In this document: positions 7,847 through 16,573 of the stretch, one piece after another
Layout of the letters: every line of letters begins with the position of its first letter
Position numbering within the stretch: the stretch's first letter is position 1
Assembly: GCA_900317625.1 (NCBI GenBank)
Contig: ONHK01000001.1
Span: forward strand, 1-64,000
Direction: 5' to 3'
DNA from: an uncultured Treponema sp.
Lineage (GTDB): Bacteria > Spirochaetota > Spirochaetia > Treponematales > Treponemataceae
DNA length: 64,000 nucleotides
The notes under the pieces: model-generated
Told to the model about the DNA's origin: nothing
Databases searched by the model: none
Seen by the model: the letters and a program-made list of their open reading frames with translations, nothing else
Program-made: the position numbers and the translations under genes

Positions 7847-8192
7847 AGCCGGGGTTGCTCTTTACAAAGAAAAGCAAGTTGTATTTGAAGGGGCTATACC
7901 TCATCCTGATATTCTAAAAGGTTATGGTGAAATAGATAAATCATATCCAGAACGAATTATAAAATTAGCTGAAAACCATGCAAAAACAGAAGATGCATCT
8001 CAATCAGCCCTAGTGAAAGGAAATATAATCTCTGTAATACTTGGTCAAATACTATCCTTTATATTTGGAATTGCAGGAATCACCGCAACTATATATTTAG
8101 GCTCAAAAGGAAATACACCAGGAGCAATAGCAACTGCCATTGCTGTCATAGTACAAGTTGTAGTTTCCGCTATTGTTAACAAAAAAAATTAG
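7797..8192 (+). CDS. DUF2335-like small membrane protein
   Basis: The 131-residue protein has the DUF2335 layout: a polar N-terminal region with PHPDILKGYGEI and YPERIIKLAENHAK, then two hydrophobic helices (about residues 75-97 and 105-125) and a short basic end. The function of the family is unknown; members often lie in accessory regions. The ATG at 7797 has AGGA seven bases upstream; an ATG at 7812 is an alternative. It overlaps the preceding small gene by 50 bases. Confidence 0.65.
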   Translation: MPRNQMTKNEKASATDKAGVALYKEKQVVFEGAIPHPDILKGYGEIDKSYPERIIKLAENHAKTEDASQSALVKGNIISVILGQILSFIFGIAGITATIYLGSKGNTPGAIATAIAVIVQVVVSAIVNKKN

Positions 8193-8204
8193 CAACAATA
8201 AACC

Positions 8205-9098
8205 ATGCAAAACGAACCATTAGTATCTGTAATTATTCCGACTTACAACAGAAAAAATACAATTCTAGCCTCGGTAAACTCTGTTTTGAATCAGACTTAC
8301 AAGAATATCGAGTTGATTGTTGTTGACGACTGCTCAACTGATGATACAATCGACATTTTGGAAAAAATCAATGATAAAAGGCTAAAAGTTATCAGACATC
8401 CTAAAAACAAAGGGCAAAATGCGGCGAGAAACACTGGCATAAAAGAAAGTTCTGGTGAATATATCGCCCATCACGACAGTGATGATATATGGCATCTGAA
8501 TAAACTAGAAGTCCAGATGAATAAATTTCAAGAAGTTGATGCGGACATTTTATGCTGTCAGACTGCCGTAAACGATGAAGATACTCACAAATATTTATAT
8601 AATCATCCGAATGAAAAATTAGTAAAAGAAGGTTTTGTTTCATATAAGCAATTATTGAAATACAACTGTACTACATCCCAGACAATCATTGGAAAAGCAG
8701 AATGTTTTAAATATGTTCTATTTGATGAAAACCAACCTAGATTTACAGACTGGGCACTCTCCCTTGATTTAGTAAAAAAATATAAATTATATTATCAGCA
8801 AGCAGTTCTTGTTGATGTCTACCAGCAAAAAGATTCCATAACAAAAAATCCTCAAAAAGGTGTAAGAGGAATGGAAATGCTTTTTGAAAAACACAAAGAG
8901 GCAATTCTTTCTGACCCGGAAATTGTCGAAAGTTTTTTTAGGAAAAAAGCATCTTTTGTCTGCAAAACAAGGAAAAATCCAAAAGATGAGATGAAAATAA
9001 TTTTCAAATATAATCCAAATGCTGCAAACTTTGCAAAATATTTGCTTACAGCAGCAGGACTATATAAATATCTTTTTAATTTAAAGCAGAATTTTTAG
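8205..9098 (+). CDS. family-2 glycosyltransferase
   Basis: The 297-residue protein is a classic GT2 enzyme: VSVIIPTYNRKNTI at the start, VVDDCSTDDT, GQNAARNTGI, and HHDSDDIWH as the metal-binding acidic motif (about residues 87-95). No membrane anchor is evident. It starts 12 bases after the DUF2335 gene without a clear ribosome-binding site, and GC is low. It is the last gene of the segment bracketed by the two AAA-ATPase copies and probably adds a sugar to a surface glycan. Donor and acceptor are unknown. Confidence 0.85.
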   Translation: MQNEPLVSVIIPTYNRKNTILASVNSVLNQTYKNIELIVVDDCSTDDTIDILEKINDKRLKVIRHPKNKGQNAARNTGIKESSGEYIAHHDSDDIWHLNKLEVQMNKFQEVDADILCCQTAVNDEDTHKYLYNHPNEKLVKEGFVSYKQLLKYNCTTSQTIIGKAECFKYVLFDENQPRFTDWALSLDLVKKYKLYYQQAVLVDVYQQKDSITKNPQKGVRGMEMLFEKHKEAILSDPEIVESFFRKKASFVCKTRKNPKDEMKIIFKYNPNAANFAKYLLTAAGLYKYLFNLKQNF

Positions 9099-9123
9099 CT
9101 TTCCCGAGCAAATAAAAAAATAG

Positions 9124-9152
9124 TTTATTTTTATCTTTCTGTATGTTATTAT
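9124..9152 (+). promoter_or_regulatory. promoter of AAA-ATPase copy 2 (leaderless arrangement)
   Basis: TTTATT (9124-9129), 17 bases, TATTAT (9147-9152), six bases, ATG at 9159. The surrounding AT-rich sequence is similar to that before copy 1, so the promoter was duplicated with the gene. Confidence 0.55.
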
Positions 9153-9158
9153 TTTAAT

Positions 9159-10766
9159 ATGCAAAAAATCAGAAAATTGCCAATCGGCATTCAGAGCTTT
9201 GAGAAACTCAGAGAAAGTGGTTACATTTATATCGACAAGACAGAATTTATCTACAGCCTTGTCCACACAGGACAAATTTATTTCCTGAGCCGTCCGCGCC
9301 GCTTTGGAAAGAGCCTTTTTCTTTCAACGTTAAAGGCCTACTTTGAAGGAAAAAAAGAGCTTTTCGCAGGACTAAAGATTAAACAGCTTGAAGAAGACAA
9401 TCCGGACGCATGGAAGCCTTACCCGGTGATTTATCTGAATTTTGCACAGAACAGTTTTTCAAAAGAGAATTCACTTGAAAAAACCATAAACCTTCAGCTG
9501 GAAGAATATGAAAAAAAATATACTGTACAAACAACTTTCACAGATTCTCTTGACTCAACAAATTTTGCTGGCCGTTTTATAAACATAGTCCAGACAGCAC
9601 GCAAAAAGACCGGGCTTCCAGCCGTTGTCCTTATTGACGAGTACGACAAGCCCCTTCTTGATGCACAGAGCAACGAAAGTCTTGTAAACGATAACCGGGA
9701 AACATTGCGCGGCCTGTACGTCACACTCAAGGCTTTGGACGAAGATCTGAAATTCGTGTTCCTTACCGGTGTCACAAAATTCAGCAAGGTAAGCATATTC
9801 AGCGACCTGAACCAACTGAACGACATATCAATCACAAGCCAGTATGCCACTATCTGCGGAATCACAGAAAAAGAAATGCTCTTAAACCTTGAGCCTGAAA
9901 TAAACAGTTTCGCAGAAAAAAACGGACTCTCAAAGGATGAATGTATAAGAAAACTTGAACAGATGTATGACGGCTATCACTTCCATCATGAGGGAGCCGG
10001 TGTCTACAATCCGTTCAGCCTGCTGAATGCCCTTTATGCCAAGGATTTCTCGCTTTACTGGTTTTCAACAGGAACCCCTACCTTCCTTATAAAGAAGCTG
10101 CAGGAAAGCACGATGAACTACATGGATCTTTCAAACGGCACAGAGGCAACCGCCCAGGAACTGCAGGACTACCGCACGGACAACCCTAACCCGATCCCCC
10201 TATTCTATCAGACCGGATACCTTACTATAAAGGGCTACGACAAGGAATTCGGCGTATACCTTCTAAAATACCCGAACGACGAGGTCAAGTACGCGTTCAT
10301 AAACTCTCTTGCCCCGGCGATACTGAACAACAACTGCTCCACAGGACTTGACGTTGTCTCATTTGCGCGCGACATAAAAAAAGGCGACATCGAGAGCGTC
10401 ATGGCAAGGTTCAAGGCGCTTTTTGCTACACTTCCCTACACAACAGTAAAAAAGGAAAAAGAGGACACCGTCATCGAGCAGAATTTCCAGAACGTATTCT
10501 ACCTTGTGTTCACGCTGCTAGGTCAATGGTCAACCGTTGAGGAGACATCATCATTCGGGCGTGCGGACTGCGTGCTACAGAATGTGAACAACGTATTCAT
10601 ATTCGAGTTCAAGCGGGACAAAAGCGCAGACGAGGCTCTGTGGCAGATAGAGAAATCCAGATATGCGGAACCTTACAAGGCAAGTGGCAAGCGGATTGTA
10701 AAAATAGGCGCGAGTTTCTCAACTAAAGAACGAAATCTTGCTGAATGGAAGATTGTGGAAGAATAA
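9159..10766 (+). CDS. AAA-ATPase-like / PD-(D/E)XK nuclease-fold protein (DUF1703 type), copy 2
   Basis: The 535-residue protein is nearly collinear with the product of the gene at 4168. The main difference is a six-residue longer variable segment near residue 125. It keeps the RPRRFGKSLFLS P-loop region, VLIDEYDKPLL and the C-terminal GRADCVLQ ... FIFEFKRDKS nuclease-fold core. GC is above that of the neighbours but lower than in copy 1. Both the promoter and the coding region are duplicated in direct orientation about 5 kb apart, so the two genes can act as recombination arms. The cellular role of the family is not established. Confidence 0.85.
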   Translation: MQKIRKLPIGIQSFEKLRESGYIYIDKTEFIYSLVHTGQIYFLSRPRRFGKSLFLSTLKAYFEGKKELFAGLKIKQLEEDNPDAWKPYPVIYLNFAQNSFSKENSLEKTINLQLEEYEKKYTVQTTFTDSLDSTNFAGRFINIVQTARKKTGLPAVVLIDEYDKPLLDAQSNESLVNDNRETLRGLYVTLKALDEDLKFVFLTGVTKFSKVSIFSDLNQLNDISITSQYATICGITEKEMLLNLEPEINSFAEKNGLSKDECIRKLEQMYDGYHFHHEGAGVYNPFSLLNALYAKDFSLYWFSTGTPTFLIKKLQESTMNYMDLSNGTEATAQELQDYRTDNPNPIPLFYQTGYLTIKGYDKEFGVYLLKYPNDEVKYAFINSLAPAILNNNCSTGLDVVSFARDIKKGDIESVMARFKALFATLPYTTVKKEKEDTVIEQNFQNVFYLVFTLLGQWSTVEETSSFGRADCVLQNVNNVFIFEFKRDKSADEALWQIEKSRYAEPYKASGKRIVKIGASFSTKERNLAEWKIVEE

Positions 10767-10868
10767 TGAAATATATAAAAGAGACTGAAAATTTTCTTGA
10801 GTAATAGCCAAAATGTCGATTTTTTTTCTGAATCAATAAATCTCAACCTCAGACCTAATACATTAAAA

Positions 10869-10967
10869 TTTTTGTAATAACTCGACACAACTTTTGTAAT
10901 AGTCGATATTTTTTTTGTAATAGTTCAGTAATTTTTTTGTAGTAATACACTAATTTTTTTGTTATAA
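10869..10967 (+). repeat. five degenerate T-tract/TGTAATA repeats with 21-22 bp period
   Basis: T-runs followed by TGTAATA or close variants start at 10873, 10895, 10916, 10938 and 10960, so the spacing is 22, 21, 22 and 22 bases. That is two helical turns, which would make the segment intrinsically curved. It lies in the 262-base gap between the convergent AAA-ATPase copy 2 and the HU-like gene. No gene is seen in that gap. Confidence 0.6.
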
Positions 10968-10975
10968 CACGCTGC

Positions 10976-11010
10976 AAAAAAAACGGCCGAAAGATTGATT
11001 CTTCCGACCG
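10976..11010 (-). terminator. rho-independent terminator of the HU-like/DUF4469 gene
   Basis: On the minus strand, 11010-10984 forms an 11-bp stem (CGGUCGGAAGA with UCUUUCGGCCG, including two G-U pairs) and is followed by eight U's (10983-10976). It lies 18 bases after the stop of the gene at 11029. Confidence 0.8.
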
Positions 11011-11028
11011 TTCAAGTATTATTATGGG

Positions 11029-11790
11029 CTATGCCACATTTAATATTGTATTAAAAGTGAACTCCAAAGGTTGCCTTCTAAATACCTTAGAATTTATAGC
11101 CTGAGTCACAACCTTAATCCTATAAGCTCCTGGCTGTAAATCCATTGGAACAACACAAGCCAGATGGTTCTGGGAATTTGTCCCTATGCTTTCCTGTTTC
11201 AGGCAAACTGTTTTTGTGTCATCCTCAAGGTTAACAAAGTACAGTCCCACATCAGAGGATTCACCGCCAATACGGATATTCGAGCCATAAATATCAAGGA
11301 AGCCACCTTTTGTAAGCATATCCGGACTTTTTGAACCAAGATCAAAAATCTCTACTATGCTAGGTTTTACAGAATTTCCCTGAGTTATTACAGGCTCCAA
11401 AGAAGCCAATGTATTTTTTACAGCAGCCACAGGTGAAACAGAAAGTTCAATACTATGTTTTTCCTTGTTGAACGACTCAGAGTCTGAATCAAAACAGCCC
11501 TTTACCTTTGCGGATGAGCGGAACAATCCATCGTCCACAATAAAGCCATCTGAAATCTTGCTGAGTTTAGCCTCATTCAAAAGCTCCGCGATTTTTACAA
11601 TCTGTTCCTTTGTAAAACCATTATTCTTTCCAAGCAAAATAAGCTCGGAAGCCAAATCCTCATTGTTACAGATTCCCCGGTTAATTGTCCTGGCATAAAA
11701 TGTAACATTCTCTTCTGCATCTTTTTTAATTCTATTTTGATACAGGGCAACAGATAATTTTCCCTGCTTTTTTATAATAGCATCACTCAT
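11029..11790 (-). CDS. HU-like DNA-binding domain protein with C-terminal DUF4469
   Basis: The 253-residue protein has an N-terminal part (about 1-125) resembling the HU-like DNA-binding domain found with DUF4469 in Bacteroidetes and spirochaetes, with TINRGICNNEDLASEL and GFTKEQIVKIAELL. The C-terminal beta-rich half is of DUF4469 type (PSIVEIFDLGS, GGFLDIYGSNIRIGG, LQPGAYRIKVVTQ). AAGGAG lies about eight bases before the ATG. Such proteins are thought to bind DNA, but their role is not established. It stands alone between two terminators and has no functional link to the neighbouring Dlt-like genes that can be seen. Confidence 0.7.
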   Translation of the reverse strand: MSDAIIKKQGKLSVALYQNRIKKDAEENVTFYARTINRGICNNEDLASELILLGKNNGFTKEQIVKIAELLNEAKLSKISDGFIVDDGLFRSSAKVKGCFDSDSESFNKEKHSIELSVSPVAAVKNTLASLEPVITQGNSVKPSIVEIFDLGSKSPDMLTKGGFLDIYGSNIRIGGESSDVGLYFVNLEDDTKTVCLKQESIGTNSQNHLACVVPMDLQPGAYRIKVVTQAINSKVFRRQPLEFTFNTILNVA

Positions 11791-11836
11791 ATTGTATGCT
11801 CCTTATAAAAGTAAATTTAAACTTCTCTTCCGAACT

Positions 11837-11875
11837 GTATGAACTTGAACTTATTCCTATAAGTCAGTTCCATAC
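11837..11875 (-). repeat. imperfect inverted repeat in the leader of the HU-like gene
   Basis: GTATG...CTTAT and ATAAG...CATAC arms of about 17 bases pair around a short loop with a few bulges. The repeat lies about 50 bases upstream of the start codon, within the probable 5' untranslated region, and is not followed by a T-run. It could be an operator or a leader hairpin. Confidence 0.45.
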
Positions 11876-11988
11876 AAAATCTTCAAAAAAACATCATGTA
11901 AACATAAGAGCAATACATCAGTTTTTTTTGTTTTTGCCCGCTCATCCAGGCAATCATTTTTCTTTTTCTGTAACGCACCTCCTTTCAT

Positions 11989-12023
11989 AAAAAAACTCTC
12001 ACCATTTTAAAATAGCAAGAGTT
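11989..12023 (-). terminator. rho-independent terminator of the MBOAT/SGNH operon
   Basis: On the minus strand, 12023-11994 folds into a near-continuous hairpin (AACUCUUGC...GUGAGAGUU, with wobble pairs and a minimal UUAA loop), and the U-run begins at its 3' edge. It lies about 80 bases after the stop of the MBOAT gene. Confidence 0.75.
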
Positions 12024-12104
12024 CCTTTAATCGGCAAGAAAAAAACAAAGTTTTTTGAAAGTTTTTGATTTTTATAGTAAAAAAATTGCTTGAAAAATCA
12101 TCCC

Positions 12105-13658
12105 TTAATATTGTGCATACATAAAACCTGCGTCTCCAGCACTAAAGCTGAATGAAATTATTATCAAGATAAGCGGAACATAATAGCATGCCCAGCGGAA
12201 TGCAATATTCTTTTTTTGAATCGCTTTATAAACATCCACATTATTTTCCTGCAGAAAACTGACAACAAATGTTATAACACATCCAAGGAATACAAGTACA
12301 ACCTGGGATTGCAAATCTGTAATATGTCCAAAAATTTCAACCAGATAACCTCTTGAAAAAACTTCTCCTATTCGTCCAAAGTCAAAAAACGTGTTTTTTA
12401 AATATCTGAAACTCTTTGGCACATCAATAATGCGGTCAAAATACCACCCGATATTTACAATTATAAAAGTTCGGACAATTCTGAAAACATGCATTGACTT
12501 GCTTTTTACATTGATTTTAAGGAATTCATTTACTTTGTTGAACAGTGGGCTCAAAATATCGCTCAAAGCAATTACAAGGCCATTATAAAGCCCCCAGACA
12601 AAAAAATGCAGTTCCGGTCCGTGCCATACACCAACTAATATGAAAACCAGAATATTTGCAATACAAGCCGGAATAGACTTCGCAAAATGTCTGCCTAGTT
12701 TTGAGTTGCACCACTTGCTTATATTCTGCATGCCTTTAGTCAATGCGAACGGATAGAAAATATAATCTCTCATCCAGGCTCCTAGACTTATATGCCATCG
12801 TTGCCAGAAATTTGAAAGACTTGTTGAAAAATATGGTTGCCTAAAGTTTGGAGCCATATCAAGACCGAACATTTTTGCAAATCCTAAAACCATGTGTATT
12901 CCACCGCTAAAATCCGCATACTGATAGATTGCATACATCAGAACGCCGAAAAGAGCCAGACAGCCTGGAAGATTTTTAAAGTTAGGATCAAGAATTGAAG
13001 AAATCCTGCCAACAAGCAAATCAGCAATAATATATTTCTTCATTGCACCATATAATACAAGCATTGTTCCGTGCTTTATGTTCTCAAAATCAAACTTGTG
13101 TTCTTCCCTCATCTGCATTCCAAGTTGATTGAACCTGTTTATAGGTCCCATAACAAGCTGTGGAAAAAAAGAAATGAACATGAAATACTTCAGGAAATTT
13201 GATTCATGTTCATATTTTGAATTATAAACATCCATAAAATATGCAATCGTCTGAAGCGTATAATAAGAAATTCCAAGTGGCAAGAATATTTTATGAAAAT
13301 GTCCTAAGAAATTTATGTATTTTAAATAAACCAGAATTCCAACATCTATAAAAAGCATAAGAGAAAGAATTAGTCGCTTTTTTCCCTGAACAGAGTGCTT
13401 TTCTGCTTTAAAAGATTCTTTATCCAGTTCTGTTTTTTTTAGTTTTAAATTTTGGTTAAGTAAAAAAACTTTATTTGCACAAAAAAAAGTTATCGCGGCG
13501 CTAGCAAGAATAAAAATAAAATTTCCTATTCCGCTGAATGCATAAAAGACTGTGTTTGCAGTCAATAAGATTATCCACTGGAACTTTTTTGGAACAATAT
13601 AATATAAAACAAGGCTTGAAATCAAAAAAAATAAAAATGTATAGGATAAAAAATTCAT
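12105..13658 (-). CDS. MBOAT family O-acyltransferase (DltB/AlgI-like)
   Basis: The 517-residue polytopic membrane protein carries family motifs FPQLVMGPINRF, YFSTSLSNFWQRWHISLGAW and FILVGVWHGP, whose histidine (about residue 340) is the conserved MBOAT active-site residue. Such proteins pass an acyl or D-alanyl group across the membrane to an extracytoplasmic acceptor. It is longer than typical DltB and nearer to AlgI in length. It starts 11 bases after the SGNH gene (13670-15001), so the two form one unit divergent from the ligase and carrier-protein genes. Together these are the four parts of a Dlt system. The transferred group (D-Ala, another amino acid or acyl) cannot be read from the sequence. 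Confidence 0.85.
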   Translation of the reverse strand: MNFLSYTFLFFLISSLVLYYIVPKKFQWIILLTANTVFYAFSGIGNFIFILASAAITFFCANKVFLLNQNLKLKKTELDKESFKAEKHSVQGKKRLILSLMLFIDVGILVYLKYINFLGHFHKIFLPLGISYYTLQTIAYFMDVYNSKYEHESNFLKYFMFISFFPQLVMGPINRFNQLGMQMREEHKFDFENIKHGTMLVLYGAMKKYIIADLLVGRISSILDPNFKNLPGCLALFGVLMYAIYQYADFSGGIHMVLGFAKMFGLDMAPNFRQPYFSTSLSNFWQRWHISLGAWMRDYIFYPFALTKGMQNISKWCNSKLGRHFAKSIPACIANILVFILVGVWHGPELHFFVWGLYNGLVIALSDILSPLFNKVNEFLKINVKSKSMHVFRIVRTFIIVNIGWYFDRIIDVPKSFRYLKNTFFDFGRIGEVFSRGYLVEIFGHITDLQSQVVLVFLGCVITFVVSFLQENNVDVYKAIQKKNIAFRWACYYVPLILIIISFSFSAGDAGFMYAQY

Positions 13659-13669
13659 TAAACTGGCTC

Positions 13670-15001
13670 CTAAAATGCAGTGTAGTTTTCTTTTACAGAA
13701 TTATTCAAAAGGCCATTCACATAACTCTTAACAAAAATTTTCCCGGAAGTTCCAGATGGCAGAGAAAAAACTGTTTTGCCAGTTTTTTCTGCAAGAATCT
13801 CATTTCCAGATAAGTTTTGGATTGAAACATCATAAGTTATAATGGACTTATCAGAAATATTTGTCATCGGAATTATCTCAAAGCTTCCTCCGTTTTCAGA
13901 TTTTATAACCAGAAGCCCGTAAATCTTGTGTTCCTGGGAATTTGTTTTTTCCTTATAGGAACTATAAAACATATTGTCTTTTGAGACTTTGCCTGTAAAG
14001 AAATTACAAAATATATGGCTGAATTTTTCAATTCCCTTTGCATTCAGATGATTGTCATCACTATAATCGCTGTCCTCCATCTGGAATTTAGGCTTACAAA
14101 GATTAAAATCATAATAATCATAACCTAGTCCATTTATAAAAGAATTCATCTCATTATAGAAAATGTCATAATCACCCTTTTCATGCAAATAAAAATCGCT
14201 TCCTGGCATTGAATAGAAAACAAGCTCAACATTATTTTCTTTGCAAAGCTCTGTGATTCTTTCCACATATTTTTTCCAATAGGAAGCGACAGGTTTAAAA
14301 GGCGCCTCAAACTTGTCATTGCTGAAAGTTCCATTTTCAATCTGCTCATAGTCAAGGACACAGCCTTTTCCCGCATATCCAGAATCTTTGCTTCCATAGG
14401 TATATTTAAAATAGTTTCCGGTCAGAACACTTTTTAGTTTTAAAATAAATTTCTTTGGAGAAAGCGTCATAAGTTTATCTTTTCCAATTGGTAAAAATGC
14501 GTTCAGGATATTACCGGAAGAAGAGTTTTCTTTTATAAACTGAAATTTTATGGCAGGATCTTTTAAAAATGACTGGACGATAAAATCAGATTTTCCCATT
14601 TTCAAAGGAAGCTCAGGTTCCCGGCAGGCAATGGCAAAATCTGTTTCAAGATATATTTTTGAAACCTTATATGATTTTAAAGCTTGACGGATAACTGCGT
14701 AAGTTCCATTTATACCTTGGCTTGGAGTTCCGGCGTTAAATGTGTTTTCGCCAAACTCTTTGTCTGATATACGAGGATCCATTCCATGGGAAACATGGCT
14801 TGCACCGCAGAACAGAATATCAATATTATTCTGCCTGTAAAATTCATGTGCCAAAGCTCTTGAATATGAATTTGTATCATCTTTAAATAAGAAGGCACAG
14901 ATAAATGATAAAACAAAGAAAAAAGAAACGAACAGGAATACTTTTAGAACTTTCAACTTATTTCTCCCAAAAAATATTCTATATATGATAGCAAAATTCA
15001 T
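13670..15001 (-). CDS. membrane-anchored SGNH-hydrolase-like protein (DltD/AlgX-type partner of MBOAT)
   Basis: The 443-residue protein has a single N-terminal membrane helix (about residues 17-39) and an extracytoplasmic domain. It contains ILFCGASHVSHG (about 63-74; the serine fits SGNH block I) and DDNHLNAKG, the Asp-x-x-His block V. It is likely to accept or transfer the acyl group after MBOAT-mediated export, as DltD does. The C-terminal 100 residues form an extra beta-rich domain. The ATG at 14999-15001 lies 42 bases from the divergent ligase gene, and no good ribosome-binding site precedes it. Confidence 0.7.
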   Translation of the reverse strand: MNFAIIYRIFFGRNKLKVLKVFLFVSFFFVLSFICAFLFKDDTNSYSRALAHEFYRQNNIDILFCGASHVSHGMDPRISDKEFGENTFNAGTPSQGINGTYAVIRQALKSYKVSKIYLETDFAIACREPELPLKMGKSDFIVQSFLKDPAIKFQFIKENSSSGNILNAFLPIGKDKLMTLSPKKFILKLKSVLTGNYFKYTYGSKDSGYAGKGCVLDYEQIENGTFSNDKFEAPFKPVASYWKKYVERITELCKENNVELVFYSMPGSDFYLHEKGDYDIFYNEMNSFINGLGYDYYDFNLCKPKFQMEDSDYSDDNHLNAKGIEKFSHIFCNFFTGKVSKDNMFYSSYKEKTNSQEHKIYGLLVIKSENGGSFEIIPMTNISDKSIITYDVSIQNLSGNEILAEKTGKTVFSLPSGTSGKIFVKSYVNGLLNNSVKENYTAF

Positions 15002-15030
15002 TCATACTAGCAATAATCCATTTTTTTCAA

Positions 15031-15036
15031 TATACT
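15031..15036 (+). promoter_or_regulatory. -10 box of the ligase/carrier-protein operon
   Basis: TATACT ends seven bases before the ATG at 15044, with no Shine-Dalgarno sequence, so the transcript may begin at the start codon. The whole divergent spacer is only 42 bases and must serve both directions. Confidence 0.5.
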
Positions 15037-15043
15037 TCATTCT

Positions 15044-16555
15044 ATGACAAGATTAGTAACTGATTATTTGGACAATTCAGCAAAAATCTACCCTTCAAAA
15101 GTCGCTTTCAGCGATGAAAAAAGAGAGATTACATTTGGTCAGCTTCAAAAAGAAGCTTTGCATATTGCACAGGATTTAATAAACCATGAAATATTCAAAA
15201 GTCCTGTTGTTGTATACCTTGAGAAAAGTGTTGAAGTAATCGCCTGTTTTATGGGTGCAGCCTACAGCGGAAATTTTTATACACCTATTGATACCAGTAT
15301 GCCTTCAAGCCGTATATCAAAGATAATGGAAACTTTGACACCTGCCGTCATAATTACAGACGCAGATCATCTTGCGGCAACAAAAGAATTTTCTGGCGAA
15401 ACAAAAATCGTTCTTTATGAAGATTTGCAGAAAACATCAGTGGAGCGTTCTTCGATAGATAAAACATTGGATAAAATAATTGACACAGATGTGCTTTATG
15501 TTCTTTTTACATCAGGTTCAACAGGAACACCAAAGGGGGTAATTATCTGCCAGAAAGCTGTGATTGATTACGCAGAATGGGTTTCGTCAACTTTTAACAT
15601 ATCTGACAAGACAGTTTTTGGAGAACAGGCCCCATTCTACTTTGACAATTCAATTCTTGATATTTATCAGACTTTAAAAAACGGCGCGACTTGCCACATA
15701 ATTCCGCAGAAATTCTTCATGCTCCCAAAAAATCTTTTTTCTTTTTTAAACGAAAAAAAGGTAAATACAATATTTTGGGTTCCAAGCGCGCTTTGCATAA
15801 TGGCAAATCTTAAGGCTGTGGATAAGTTTCCGGTTCCAACACTGGAAAAAATTCTTTTCTGCGGAGAAGTAATGCCGAACAAACAGCTTAATGTATGGCG
15901 AAAGACTTATCCTGATGCGCTTTATGCAAACCTTTACGGACCGACAGAAATAACAGATGTATGCGCATATTATATTGTGGACAGAGATTTTTCTGATGAT
16001 GAAAGCCTTCCTATAGGAATAGCATGCAAAAACACAAGAATAGTTGTTCTTGATGAAAAAGATAATCTTGTTTCCGTTTCAACTTCAAATGTAAAAGGTG
16101 AACTCTGCGTTCTAGGAACTTGCAATTCTTTAGGATATTACAACAATCCTGAAAAAACACGAGCAGCTTTTGTGCAGAATCCTTTAAACAAAGTATATTC
16201 AGAAATAATGTACAGAACCGGTGATGTAGTTCATTACAATGAACGTGGTGAAATCATATACGACTGCAGAAAGGATTTTCAGATCAAGCATATGGGCCAC
16301 AGAATCGAACTTGGCGAAATAGAGACAGCAGTAAGCGCCGTAGAAGGTGTAGAACAGAATTGTTGTCTTTATGACACTGAAAAATCAAAAATAGTGCTCT
16401 TTTACACAGGAGCAATTGAACCGCAAGCTGTTGTTGATGCAATCAAAGATTCTGTCCCTGAATATATGATTCCAAACAAAAAGGTTCATCTCGAAAAAAT
16501 GCCTATCAACCTTAACGGAAAAATTGACCGTGTTGAATTAAAAAAGCAATTATAA
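15044..16555 (+). CDS. DltA-like amino-acid/acyl adenylating ligase
   Basis: The 503-residue protein has the exact length usual for DltA (D-alanine--carrier-protein ligase) and all core motifs of the adenylation superfamily: LFTSGSTGTPKGVI (about 150-163), NLYGPTEITD, YRTGDVV, the hinge region and a C-terminal NLNGKIDR with the catalytic lysine. It activates a carboxylic acid with ATP and loads it on the carrier protein encoded 18 bases downstream. The D-Ala specificity is inferred from the neighbours (carrier, MBOAT, SGNH), not from specificity residues. Related single-module ligases can use other substrates. Confidence 0.8.
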   Translation: MTRLVTDYLDNSAKIYPSKVAFSDEKREITFGQLQKEALHIAQDLINHEIFKSPVVVYLEKSVEVIACFMGAAYSGNFYTPIDTSMPSSRISKIMETLTPAVIITDADHLAATKEFSGETKIVLYEDLQKTSVERSSIDKTLDKIIDTDVLYVLFTSGSTGTPKGVIICQKAVIDYAEWVSSTFNISDKTVFGEQAPFYFDNSILDIYQTLKNGATCHIIPQKFFMLPKNLFSFLNEKKVNTIFWVPSALCIMANLKAVDKFPVPTLEKILFCGEVMPNKQLNVWRKTYPDALYANLYGPTEITDVCAYYIVDRDFSDDESLPIGIACKNTRIVVLDEKDNLVSVSTSNVKGELCVLGTCNSLGYYNNPEKTRAAFVQNPLNKVYSEIMYRTGDVVHYNERGEIIYDCRKDFQIKHMGHRIELGEIETAVSAVEGVEQNCCLYDTEKSKIVLFYTGAIEPQAVVDAIKDSVPEYMIPNKKVHLEKMPINLNGKIDRVELKKQL

Positions 16556-16573
16556 ATTAATGGAGACATAAAA

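Larger units (their letters stand above)
11791..12104. other. 314-base intergenic region upstream of the HU-like gene
   Basis: This gap holds the ribosome-binding site of the HU-like gene, an imperfect inverted repeat at 11837-11875 and the terminator of the MBOAT gene at 11989-12023. A minus-strand ORF of 43 codons (11988-11857) is open but has no ribosome-binding site. I see no RNA gene. Confidence 0.6.

Noticed and set aside
4133..10766. Composite transposon formed by the two AAA-ATPase copies.
   Set aside because: The proteins lack transposase motifs, the copies are diverged, and no terminal inverted repeats or target duplications are visible.
10869..10967. Possible CRISPR array because of regularly spaced repeats.
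   Set aside because: The units are only 21-22 bases with degenerate T-runs, have no unique spacers of normal length and no cas genes nearby.
11857..11988. Minus-strand ORF of 43 codons (start MKGGALQKKK) between the MBOAT terminator and the HU-like gene.
   Set aside because: It begins inside or at the edge of the terminator U-run, has no ribosome-binding site, and shows no recognisable domain.
15531..15540. Short G5 run in the ligase gene as a fourth phase switch.
   Set aside because: Five G's are too few for frequent slippage, and they fall in the conserved P-K-G-V motif.
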